From HK1 sp965221725 (lineage in GTDB: Bacteria; Pseudomonadota; Gammaproteobacteria; HK1): a DNA stretch of 64,000 bases. The position numbers and the translations under genes were made by a program. Numbering within the stretch: position 1 is the stretch's first letter; each line of letters starts with the position of its first letter. Below, in pieces: positions 42,673 through 50,192 of the stretch. The stretch is from assembly GCA_965221725.1 (NCBI GenBank), contig OZ244909.1:1-64000 (forward strand). The letters are read 5' to 3'. The notes below the pieces were generated by a model that saw only the letters and a program-made list of their open reading frames with translations, was not told the origin of the DNA and made no database searches.

Positions 42673-43629
42673 GTGACCAGAAGGGCCCTGCAGGTGATTC
42701 TGGCGCAGCCGCGAGGATTCTGCGCCGGGGTCGTGCGGGCGATCGACATCGTCGAACGGGCATTGCAGGTCTACGGCCCGCCGGTCTACGTTCGGCACGA
42801 AATCGTCCACAACCGGCACGTCGTCGCCGCGCTGCGCGAGAAGGGGGCCCGCTTCGTCGAGGAGGTCGACGAGGTTCCACTCGGCGCCGTCACCGTCTTC
42901 AGTGCCCACGGTGTGTCCCGAAAGGTCGAGGACGACGCCGGCGCTTTGCATCTGCAGGTGATCGATGCGACCTGCCCGCTGGTGAGCCGGGTGCACAACG
43001 AAGCCGGACGCTACGCAGGCAAGGGCTACGAAATCGTTCTCATCGGGCATTCCGGACACCCCGAAGTCGAAGGAACGATGGGCCGGATCACCGGCCCGGT
43101 GCATCTCGTGTCGAACCTCGACGACATTGCGTCGTTGGCGCCGGGGAACCCGGCAAAGCTCGCCTATGTGACTCAGACCACGCTCAGCGTCGACGATACC
43201 CGGGAGATCATCGCGGCGCTCGTGGAGCGTTTTCCGCTCATTGTCGGCCCCGACGTCAAGGACATCTGCTACGCCACGCAGAACCGCCAGACCGCGGTGC
43301 GGCGGCTGGCGGAGCGCTCCGACTTGATTGTGGTGATCGGCGCCGACTACAGCTCCAACTCCCGGCGACTGCGGGAAATCGGTCAGGAGGCGGGGACCAC
43401 GAGCCATCTCGTCCCGGATGCCGGCAGTCTGGACCCCGCCTGGCTGGAGGGGGCCCGGACGGTGGGAATCACCGCGGGCGCATCGGCGCCCGAATCGCTC
43501 GTTCAGGGTCTGATCGACCGTCTTCGCGGTATGTTCGAGGTCACCGTGAGCACCCTCGACGGGATCGAGGAGAACGTGGTCTTCAAGCTGCCGCGCGATC
43601 TGCATGGCACCACGGAGCAGTCCCGGTAG
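42673..43629 (+). CDS. ispH: 4-hydroxy-3-methylbut-2-enyl diphosphate reductase
   Basis: IspH makes IPP and DMAPP in the last step of the MEP isoprenoid pathway, supplying geranylgeranyl groups for bacteriochlorophyll and carotenoids. AQPRGFCAGVVRAIDIVERAL begins the protein; the cluster cysteines are C17, C101 (IDATCPLVSRVH) and C199 (DICYATQNRQ). EGTMGR and VVIGADYSSNSRRL are typical. 318 aa. Start GTG 42673 with GGAGG upstream, 33 bases after the FAD oxidase stop. Confidence 0.96.
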   Translation: MTRRALQVILAQPRGFCAGVVRAIDIVERALQVYGPPVYVRHEIVHNRHVVAALREKGARFVEEVDEVPLGAVTVFSAHGVSRKVEDDAGALHLQVIDATCPLVSRVHNEAGRYAGKGYEIVLIGHSGHPEVEGTMGRITGPVHLVSNLDDIASLAPGNPAKLAYVTQTTLSVDDTREIIAALVERFPLIVGPDVKDICYATQNRQTAVRRLAERSDLIVVIGADYSSNSRRLREIGQEAGTTSHLVPDAGSLDPAWLEGARTVGITAGASAPESLVQGLIDRLRGMFEVTVSTLDGIEENVVFKLPRDLHGTTEQSR

Positions 43630-43634
43630 CTCGC

Positions 43635-43802
43635 CCGCATTTCTCACCGGGTTGCGAGCGAGGGCGCGGAGATGGCTGGATTGGCAAGGCGAACGCGAGT
43701 CCTGGCGCGCAGGCGTACCCGTAGGTACGTCGAGCACCCGGGCCGCCATGTCGCACTCAACGCAGTCGATGCAGTCAGATTCGTGTCCGCAGCCGTGACA
43801 TG
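43635..43802 (+). repeat. Dispersed intergenic repeat, longest copy
   Basis: This roughly 170-bp block between ispH and the SOUL gene contains both repeat arms seen elsewhere. Its left part (43635-43675) matches 12802-12830 and 41089-41126 in reverse orientation. Its right part (43752-43800) matches 3481-3530 in reverse. The middle holds the palindrome GGCGTACCCGTAGGTACG. It does not encode a recognisable protein. Confidence 0.72.
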
Positions 43803-43809
43803 GCGATAA

Positions 43810-44520
43810 ATGCGGTCTAACCCGCCGATGCGCACTGTAGCACTTCGTGGGCTGTTGGCCGGCCTGGCCGTATCGTCCATCGCCGGATGTTCGTTATTCG
43901 GAGGCAAGGCGGCGGAAGAGCCGCAGTATCGCGTCATCGAGAGCGACGGCGAAATCGAAATCCGCGATTACGAGGCGTTCGCCGTCGCCCGAACCGTCGT
44001 CGACGCTCCGTTCGATGACGCGATCCGCCAGGGATTCCAGCGGCTGTTCGACTATATTTCGGGCGCCAATCGTGCGCAGGCGGACATCGAGATGACCGCC
44101 CCGGTGCTGGTGAACGTGGACTCGCCCCGGGCGGATGCGACAGCGCCGATCGTCTTCCGGCCGCGGCGGGAGACCCCTCCGGGCTCGGGCCGCGTTCCGG
44201 ACGATGGTGGCATCGTCGGCTGGACGACCAGCTTCGTCCTTCCGCCGGGCTACACGAGGGAGAGCGCCCCGGTTCCGGATGACTCCGCTGTAGCGATTCT
44301 CGATATCGACGCGCGACGCGTTGCGAGCATCACGTTCAGCGGCAGACTTCGCAATCGTGCGGCGGAGGCGCACCGCCAGGAGCTGGAGCGCTGGCTCGAC
44401 ATGCGCGACATCGAGCACCTGAACGACTGGCGTATTGCCGGCTATAACCCGCCCTGGACCATTCCCGCGTTTCGGCGCAACGAAGTTCTCGTCACCCTGC
44501 CGTATCGCACGAGGAAGTAG
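43810..44520 (+). CDS. SOUL heme-binding family lipoprotein
   Basis: SOUL-domain proteins bind heme or related tetrapyrroles. Lipoprotein signal LRGLLAGLAVSSIAGC gives a lipid-modified Cys around residue 27, then domain features YRVIESDGEIEIRDYEAFAVART, AFRRLFDYISGAN-like FQRLFDYISGANRAQADIEMTAPVLV and TTSFVLPPGY. 236 aa from the ATG at 43810; ATG 43828 is an alternative. Its 3' end overlaps the end of the convergent nhaA by 79 bases, an unusually deep overlap. A tetrapyrrole role would fit the nearby photosynthesis genes but is unproven. Confidence 0.9.
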   Translation: MRSNPPMRTVALRGLLAGLAVSSIAGCSLFGGKAAEEPQYRVIESDGEIEIRDYEAFAVARTVVDAPFDDAIRQGFQRLFDYISGANRAQADIEMTAPVLVNVDSPRADATAPIVFRPRRETPPGSGRVPDDGGIVGWTTSFVLPPGYTRESAPVPDDSAVAILDIDARRVASITFSGRLRNRAAEAHRQELERWLDMRDIEHLNDWRIAGYNPPWTIPAFRRNEVLVTLPYRTRK

Positions 44521-45665
44521 CCGAATACCCCGGACAGTATCGATCCGCAGAGCACGCCGAGCCGTATCGAGGCCGCGAAGCTCTGATCGCCGGTGGGATC
44601 GTCGAACGCCAGGCTGCCGATGAACAGGCTCATGGTGAATCCGACTCCGCAGATCATCGAGACTCCGTAGATCTGCGTCCAGGTGGCGCCCTCCGGCTTC
44701 TCCGCGATGCCCAGACGAATGACGGCCAGCATCGGCAGGAATACGCCAATCTGCTTGCCCACGAACAAACCGGCGGCGATGCCGAGCGGCACCGGATCGA
44801 GCAGCGAACCCGGCGTCATCCCCTCGAAGGACACTCCGGCGTTGGCAAAGGCGAACAACGGAAGGATGCCGTAGGTGACCCAGGGGTGAAGTGCGTGCTC
44901 GAACTCCTTCAACGGCGAACGGGTCCGATCCGACCGAGACCGGATGGGTATGGCCAGTGCGACCAGAACCCCCGCCAGCGTCGCGTGTACGCCTACTTTC
45001 AGCACGAAAACCCAGAGCACGACCCCGGTCAGGACGTAGGCGGCGGTTCGCTCCACGCCGGTCCGGTTCAGGACGAACAGTATTCCCATGCACAGCAACG
45101 CGCCCTCGATCGCATCCGGAGAGAGCTGCTCGGTGTAGAACAGGGCAATGATGATGATGGCGCCGAGGTCGTCGAGGATGGCGATGGCGGTGAGCAGCAC
45201 CTTCAGGGAGAGCGGTGCCCGGCTGCCGACGAGCGCCAGAATGCCGAGAGCGAAGGCGATATCCGTGGCGATCGGGATCGCCCAGCCATTCAGCGCCAGA
45301 GGATCGTGACCGTAATTGATGTAGACGTAGATCACGGCCGGCAGGATCATGCCACCGACGGCGCCGAAAAACGGAAGGAGCGCCTGCTTCTTCGTCGAGA
45401 GCTGCCCTTCGACGAACTCGCGCTTGATCTCGAGACCGACGAGCAGGAAGAACACCGCCATCAGGCCGTCGTTGATCCACAGCAGCAGGGGCTTGGCGAG
45501 GCCGTCGCCGGCGATCCGAATCTCGAGCGGGACGTTCAGAAAGTGCGTGTAGGTGGATGCAAGGGTCGTGTTGGCCAGGATGATCGCGATGGCGGCGGCG
45601 GCGAACAGCAGGAAACCCGCGGTCGCTTCATGCCCGACGATCTCGCGAATGGCGCGGATGGACAT
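44442..45665 (-). CDS. nhaA: Na+/H+ antiporter NhaA
   Basis: NhaA expels sodium in exchange for protons and governs pH and salt tolerance. ATG 45665 gives MSIRAIREIVGHEATAGFLL. About 12 membrane segments; the two essential neighbouring aspartates occur in ALLLTAIAILDDLGAIIIIALFY-type sequence (LDDLGA), and IATDIAFALGILALVG carries the conserved unwound helix. GYGVGFTMSLF equivalent is ICGVGFTMSLFIGSLAF. 407 aa. Consistent with a saline or alkaline habitat. The gene follows the DUF3422 gene by 14 bases, and its end overlaps the convergent SOUL gene. Confidence 0.96.
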   Translation of the reverse strand: MSIRAIREIVGHEATAGFLLFAAAAIAIILANTTLASTYTHFLNVPLEIRIAGDGLAKPLLLWINDGLMAVFFLLVGLEIKREFVEGQLSTKKQALLPFFGAVGGMILPAVIYVYINYGHDPLALNGWAIPIATDIAFALGILALVGSRAPLSLKVLLTAIAILDDLGAIIIIALFYTEQLSPDAIEGALLCMGILFVLNRTGVERTAAYVLTGVVLWVFVLKVGVHATLAGVLVALAIPIRSRSDRTRSPLKEFEHALHPWVTYGILPLFAFANAGVSFEGMTPGSLLDPVPLGIAAGLFVGKQIGVFLPMLAVIRLGIAEKPEGATWTQIYGVSMICGVGFTMSLFIGSLAFDDPTGDQSFAASIRLGVLCGSILSGVFGYFLVRYGRVTRTSLRRNAGMVQGGL

Positions 45666-45679
45666 GCGGTTTGCGGCCC

Positions 45680-46960
45680 TCAACCTAGCTTCCGGCGCAC
45701 CCGGCGCACGAGCAACCACACCAGAGCCACCACCGGCAGCGTGATCAGGGCGCTCAACTCGTCTTCACCGAGGCCGGCGAATCCGGAGATCGGATAAAGG
45801 ACATGGCCCGCAAGAGAGACCGCGTAGTAGCTGATGGCGACGACGGACAGCCCCTCGACGGTGCGCTGGAGGCGAAGCTGGAGGTCGGCCCGTCGGTTCA
45901 TGCTTTCGAGAAGCTGCTGGTTCTGGGCGCTTCGCTCGACCTCGACCCTCGTGCGCAGGAGTTGCCCGGCCCGCATCGCCCGATCCGCAAGCGTCGCTAC
46001 CCGCCGCTCCATGGACTTGACCGTGCGCATCGCGGGTTCGTAGCGGCGCACCATGAATTCCGCGAAGGTCTGACGGTCGGAACGCCGTTGCTCGCGAAGC
46101 GCCGCGATCCGGCTCGTCACGATCGTTTCGTAGGCGCCGGTTGCGCCGAAACGGAAGGCGCTGTGCGCCGCGATGGTCTCGAGTTCGGTGGAGATTTCGA
46201 GAAGCGGTGGCAGCATCTTCTCCGCCGGTCTCGCGCCTTCGTTCATGTCGCTCATCAGCCGGGCCAGGTGCGCATCGAGCCCGTCGATGGTCGGCGCAAG
46301 CTCGCGCGCCAGGGCGAAGCCCAGCATCGACATCGACCGGTAGGTCTCGATCTCGCACAGTCGCTGTACCAGACGCCCGATGCGGCGCCGACCAACCCCC
46401 CGGTCGACGAAAACGGCAAAGCGCACATGCCCGGCCGAATCGATACGGAAGTCGCCCGCGATCTCCGCGCCACCATCGAGCACCGACGAGACGGCGAGAC
46501 TCTCGGTCACGAACCATTCGGCGAGCGCCGTTTCGCGGGCGGTGTGATCACCACTGGGCATCAGTCGGATCGTCACCGAAGTGATCCGCCGACCCGGTGC
46601 CTGTCCGAGCCATTCGTCCGGGAATATCGCGAAGTCGGCCGGTTCGAAGGGACGCGCGCTCAGTCCGTCCCCGAACGCCATGTAGGCGACGAACTCGGTG
46701 TGCTGCTCCCACTTGAGCCGATGCCGCCCGATCTTGCCGGCGTAGTGGGTGGCGCCGGGCTGGGGATGCGATGCGCCGTGGCGGTCGAGCAACGCGCAGA
46801 GGTGCGCGCGGGCCAGATCCCGGTTTCGGCCGGCCGCATCCGGCGGTTGCTCGATCGCGACGTAGATCGCGGTGCATGGCACCGACATGGCGGGAAACGG
46901 GCGGGCGTGGAGTTCGTTCGCCAGTCGGTAGCGCAGCGGATGGTCTTCAAGTGGCGGCAT
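45680..46960 (-). CDS. DUF3422 family membrane-anchored protein
   Basis: Start MPPLEDHPLRYRLANELHARPFPAM is the DUF3422 signature. Middle part RHRLKWEQHTEFVAYMAF also fits. A long helical segment with coiled-coil character (about residues 270-370) precedes two C-terminal hydrophobic helices (LSVVAISYYAVSLAGHVLYPI and LSALITLPVVALVWLLV), so it is probably anchored in the inner membrane with the bulk in the cytoplasm. 426 aa. Function unknown. It lies just upstream of nhaA on the same strand and divergent from pucBA. Confidence 0.9.
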   Translation of the reverse strand: MPPLEDHPLRYRLANELHARPFPAMSVPCTAIYVAIEQPPDAAGRNRDLARAHLCALLDRHGASHPQPGATHYAGKIGRHRLKWEQHTEFVAYMAFGDGLSARPFEPADFAIFPDEWLGQAPGRRITSVTIRLMPSGDHTARETALAEWFVTESLAVSSVLDGGAEIAGDFRIDSAGHVRFAVFVDRGVGRRRIGRLVQRLCEIETYRSMSMLGFALARELAPTIDGLDAHLARLMSDMNEGARPAEKMLPPLLEISTELETIAAHSAFRFGATGAYETIVTSRIAALREQRRSDRQTFAEFMVRRYEPAMRTVKSMERRVATLADRAMRAGQLLRTRVEVERSAQNQQLLESMNRRADLQLRLQRTVEGLSVVAISYYAVSLAGHVLYPISGFAGLGEDELSALITLPVVALVWLLVRRVRRKLG

Positions 46961-47412
46961 CCGGGGCTCCGCTTCCGGGCGACGGTACGGCGCGGCTCCC
47001 GAAAGTTCGAGGGTGAGTGGACATCGTGCGGGCCAGACGCAGGCGAGATGATTGTACTGCGATTTGAATCCGCCGCCGCGCTCGTGACCCCGTACCGCAC
47101 TGCTACTCGATCGCAGGACTCGAAATGAAGGCCGCAGCCCTTGCGAGGTACTCCGGGGCGGGGCGCCCTGGCGCCGGTCGCAGCGCCGACTGGCGCTCCT
47201 CGCTGCCGGTTTCCGGCACCCGGTGTCAACAAAACATTACTTTCATTTCAATCAATGAAACTTGACACATGCGGAGACCGTGAGTACCGTCGGCAACAGC
47301 GATGGCGGTCATCGCGGCGCCGGGTGGTCATGTGGGCAATCGCGCCCCGGTGCCTGCCGGATTCGCCGTCGTCGGTGTCTGCGGCTTGCAGCCATTATTG
47401 GGAGGAACGCAA
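46961..47412. other. Divergent region upstream of pucBA
   Basis: No gene is credible in these 452 bases. The segment 47221-47290 is AT-rich against its surroundings and holds promoter-like and PpsR-like elements. The pucB leader from there is about 120-150 bases. Confidence 0.6.
47224..47290 (+). promoter_or_regulatory. Probable puc promoter with imperfect PpsR sites
   Basis: TGT-N12-ACT at 47224-47241 differs from the PpsR/CrtJ palindrome TGT-N12-ACA at one base. TTGACA at 47262-47267 could be a -35 element, with TACCGT 17 bases downstream as a weak -10. The AT-rich inverted sequence TTTCATT...AATGAAA lies between (47241-47260). Assignment rests on pattern and position only. Confidence 0.5.
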
Positions 47413-47574
47413 ATGTCAAGCTTGGACGATCCGGATCGGGTATGGCCGACCGGTCTGACCATCAGGGAATCCGAGGAGTTGCACAAGCATGTGATCGACG
47501 GTTCGCGCGTGTTCTTCGTCATCGCGTTGATTGCGCACATCCTGGCGTGGATCTACACGCCGTGGCTCGGGTAA
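47413..47574 (+). CDS. pucB: Light-harvesting LH2 (B800-850 type) beta chain
   Basis: Single-helix antenna polypeptide. LTIRESEELHKHVIDGSRVFFVI is diagnostic of LH2 beta rather than LH1 beta; ALIAHILAWIYTPWLG carries the His that ligates B850, and the Arg in DGSRVFF is the usual B800 contact. 53 aa. GGAGGAA lies 6 bases before ATG 47413. pucA follows after 10 bases. Together alpha and beta rings form the peripheral antenna in the intracytoplasmic membrane. Confidence 0.95.
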   Translation: MSSLDDPDRVWPTGLTIRESEELHKHVIDGSRVFFVIALIAHILAWIYTPWLG

Positions 47575-47584
47575 GGAGTGAACC

Positions 47585-47728
47585 ATGAATCAAGGCAGAG
47601 TCTGGTGCGTCGTGCAGCCGACCGTCGGCCTACCGCTGTTCCTTGGCGCGGTCGCGGCGATCTCTCTCATCGTGCATTTCGCGATTCTCACCAACACGTC
47701 GTGGTTCCCCGCCTTCTTCGGCGGCTGA
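47585..47728 (+). CDS. pucA: Light-harvesting LH2 alpha chain with Phe44-Phe45
   Basis: MNQGRVWCVVQPTVG aligns without gaps to LH2 alpha of Rhodoblastus acidophilus, whose Met1 ligates B800; His31 in LIVHFAILTNTSWF ligates B850. Positions 44 and 45, Tyr-Trp or Tyr-Tyr in B850 complexes, are Phe-Phe here (SWFPAFFGG). 47 aa; the C-terminal tail after FFGG is missing compared with the 53-residue reference. AAGGAG precedes the start. A large hairpin follows the gene. Confidence 0.95.
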   Translation: MNQGRVWCVVQPTVGLPLFLGAVAAISLIVHFAILTNTSWFPAFFGG

Positions 47729-47746
47729 CGCAGCGGTGCTGACATT

Positions 47747-47802
47747 GCAAGGGCAGGGCGGTCCGGCCATACTGGCCGGGCCGCCGGTTCGGCGACCCTT
47801 GC
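47747..47802 (+). terminator. Strong hairpin downstream of pucA
   Basis: A 12-bp stem with a TAC loop (47758-47784; GCGGTCCGGCCA / TGGCCGGGCCGC, one G-U pair) is enclosed by GCAAGGG / CCCTTGC (47747-47753 with 47796-47802). There is no T tract, so it probably acts as a 3' stabiliser of the abundant pucBA message, with partial read-through into the downstream genes. Confidence 0.75.
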
Positions 47803-47830
47803 CGGGCCGGATCATCCTTGAAAAAGGGGA

Positions 47831-48508
47831 ATGTCCATGACCCCGATCGTACGCTGGTACGACTCCGAAGAGCGGGCGCACGAGGCCGCCCGCACCCTCG
47901 GCAACGACGGTTTCCGCGCAGACTCGATCTGTCTCCTCGCCCCGGCCCCGGGCAACGAGGAGAAAGCGGTCGACGGCGCCGTGCGCCACGATGGGTTTCC
48001 CGCAAGCTACCGCACGGCGGGGATTCGGGCCCTCGCGGAGGGTCGGTACATCGTCTCCGTCGTCGCCCCGTTCGGTCATGCCGTCGTGGCCAGGCGGATC
48101 CTCGACGAGCACGAACCCGTGGACGCCGATTCGGTGACCCCCTATTCCTCCGCACACCCAGCACCGTTCTCCGAGATGTTCGGGCTGCCGGTGCTGAGCG
48201 AGACGAGCCCGCTGGCGGGATCGCCGAGGCGCAACTCGTATACCTTCGGGATGTGTCTTCTGAGCAGCAAGGCGGCGCCTCTGTCGTCGATGTTCGGAAT
48301 GCCGACCGCGGCCCGCGAGCCCGGCGAGCGCAGTTTCGGGATGTCGCTCCTGTCCTCGAATCCGGCGCCCCTGTCGTCGATGTTCGCGCTGAAGACCGCA
48401 TCGGCGCCGAAGAAGGACTGGACGTTGAGCTTCGGCTTCCCCCTGCTGTCGCGCAATCCGGCGCCGCTTTCGAGCCTGTTCGGGATCCCGACCCTGGTCA
48501 AGCGCTGA
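47831..48508 (+). CDS. Unrecognised repeat protein encoded next to pucBA
   Basis: 225 aa, family not recognised with confidence. Residues 1-95 look like a small alpha/beta domain (TPIVRWYDSEERAHEAARTL, then GFRADSICLLAP and GRYIVSVVAPFGHAVVARRIL), reminiscent of YflT-type stress-protein domains. The C-terminal half has four repeats about 31 residues apart: near 106-122, 138-159, 168-189 and 200-221. Consensus FGxxLLSxNPAPLSSMFG followed by xPT. The first copy lacks the leading half. No membrane segment or signal is evident. GGGGAATGTCC precedes ATG 47831. Its place between the LH2 structural genes and pucC suggests an antenna assembly or regulatory role, which is an inference from context. 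Confidence 0.8.
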   Translation: MSMTPIVRWYDSEERAHEAARTLGNDGFRADSICLLAPAPGNEEKAVDGAVRHDGFPASYRTAGIRALAEGRYIVSVVAPFGHAVVARRILDEHEPVDADSVTPYSSAHPAPFSEMFGLPVLSETSPLAGSPRRNSYTFGMCLLSSKAAPLSSMFGMPTAAREPGERSFGMSLLSSNPAPLSSMFALKTASAPKKDWTLSFGFPLLSRNPAPLSSLFGIPTLVKR

Positions 48509-48674
48509 TCGATTCGCAGGGTGTGGCGCGGGGTCGCGCCCGTGTCGGCTGGAGTTGCGGGACGGAACTTGGCCCGCGCGCGGATGAACGATGGAGCGCG
48601 CGGTGGGGCCGAGTCCCTGGGGCGTCGTGCATCCGCCGGGGAGCCGGGGTGACTCACCCGGACGGGAGTTCGGC

Positions 48675-50165
48675 ATGAATCGTCTCGGGCACCGGCTGAT
48701 CGCGTCGTGGACCGCGCTGGGCCCGCGGTTCATGCCGTTCGCGGATGTCGCCACGCCCGATCTTCCTCTCGGCCGCCTGCTGCGGCTCTCGCTGTTCCAG
48801 GTCACTGTCGGTATGGCGCTGGTGCTGCTGGTCGGCACCCTCAACCGCGTCATGATCGTCGAACTGGGGGTGCCCGCGACCCTCGTCGGCGTGATGATTG
48901 CGCTGCCGCTTGTCTTCGCGCCGTTCCGGGCCCTCATCGGTTTCAAATCCGACACTCATCGTTGCGAACTCGGCTGGCGGCGGGTGCCGTTCATCTGGAA
49001 GGGGACCCTGTTGCAGTTCGGCGGATTCGCCATCATGCCATTCGCGCTGCTGGTGCTCGCCGGCAAGGGTCAGGCGGATCAGTGGCCGGTGTGGATCGGT
49101 CACGCCGCAGCGGGGCTCGCATTCCTGCTGACCGGCGCCGGCGTGCATACGGTCCAGACCACGGGCCTCGCGCTTGCCACCGACCTCACACCGCCCGAAT
49201 CCCACGCCAAGGTGGTGGGACTCATGTACGTGATGCTCCTGGTGGGCATGCTAGGGAGTGCGCTCGCCTTCGGAGCCGCGCTCGCGGATTTCTCGGCGGG
49301 TCGCCTCGTGCAAGTCATCCAGGGAGCGGCGCTCGCGACCCTGGTCCTCAACGGCATCGCGTTGTGGAAGCAGGAGATCCGGCGGCCGCCGCGGGGGCGG
49401 GCCCCGGTGGTGCCCGATCCGACATTCAGCGAATCCTGGGCGGAGTTCTGCCGGGGGGATCGGACGGTTCGACGCCTGGTCGTCGTCGGTCTCGGCACCA
49501 TGGCCTTCTGCATGGCCGACATCCTGCTCGAGCCGTTCGGGGGGCAGGTGCTTCATCTCTCGGTCTCCGCTACCACGAAACTGACCGCGCTGTTCGCGGC
49601 CGGCGGCCTCATCGGCCTCGCCGTCGCCTCCTGGGTGCTGGGTCGGGGCGGGGAGCCGTATCGCACCGCACAGCATGGTGCGCTCGTCGGTCTGCCGGCA
49701 TTCGCGCTGGTCATCGCCGCCGCGCCGAGCGGCATCACCGGCCTGTTCCTCGTCGGCAACTTCCTGATCGGATTCGGCGGGGCGCTGTTCTGTCATGGGA
49801 CTCTGACCGCAACCATGAACCGGGCGCCGCCGCAGCAGGCGGGGCTTGCACTCGGCGCATGGGGCGCGGTGCAGGCCACCGCCGCCGGGGTCGCCATGCT
49901 GTTGAGTGGCGCCATTCGGGATGTCGTCAACCTCATGGTCGGCACCAACGAGCTGATCGACGGCTTCGGCGAGGCATCGAGCGGATACGTCACGGTTTAC
50001 GCCATCGAGATCGTCCTGTTGCTGGTCACCATCGCGGCGGCGCTCCCGCTGCTGCGAGACGGACGGACTTGGACGTCCGGGCCCTCGACCCGAACTCCCG
50101 GTCTGATGACCGAAGTCGCTCCGGCGGGACCAGCGTCGTCCGGCCGGCCAACATCGCCGACCTAG
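48675..50165 (+). CDS. pucC: PucC/LhaA-family LH complex assembly transporter
   Basis: Member of the BCD family of the major facilitator superfamily, required for LH2 accumulation in other purple bacteria. About 12 hydrophobic helices; family features LGRLLRLSLFQVTVGMALVLLVGTLNRVMIVELGVPATLVGVMIALPLVFAPFRALIGFKSD, RRVPFIWKGTLLQFGGFAIMPFALL and DILLEPFGGQVLHLSV. 496 aa from ATG 48675, chosen because the upstream in-frame residues are Gly/Pro-rich and unlike the family. Third gene after pucBA in the same direction. The C-terminal 35 residues are Pro/Ser/Thr-rich. A paralogue lies at 56428. Confidence 0.93.
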   Translation: MNRLGHRLIASWTALGPRFMPFADVATPDLPLGRLLRLSLFQVTVGMALVLLVGTLNRVMIVELGVPATLVGVMIALPLVFAPFRALIGFKSDTHRCELGWRRVPFIWKGTLLQFGGFAIMPFALLVLAGKGQADQWPVWIGHAAAGLAFLLTGAGVHTVQTTGLALATDLTPPESHAKVVGLMYVMLLVGMLGSALAFGAALADFSAGRLVQVIQGAALATLVLNGIALWKQEIRRPPRGRAPVVPDPTFSESWAEFCRGDRTVRRLVVVGLGTMAFCMADILLEPFGGQVLHLSVSATTKLTALFAAGGLIGLAVASWVLGRGGEPYRTAQHGALVGLPAFALVIAAAPSGITGLFLVGNFLIGFGGALFCHGTLTATMNRAPPQQAGLALGAWGAVQATAAGVAMLLSGAIRDVVNLMVGTNELIDGFGEASSGYVTVYAIEIVLLLVTIAAALPLLRDGRTWTSGPSTRTPGLMTEVAPAGPASSGRPTSPT

Positions 50166-50192
50166 CCGGTCCAGGTATCCAGGAATCCCGGC

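Noticed and set aside
40492..43749. A 1085-codon open frame antisense to the reactivase, FAD oxidase and ispH
   Set aside because: All three sense-strand genes have full family motifs; the antisense product has no protein-like features apart from lacking stops in GC-rich DNA.
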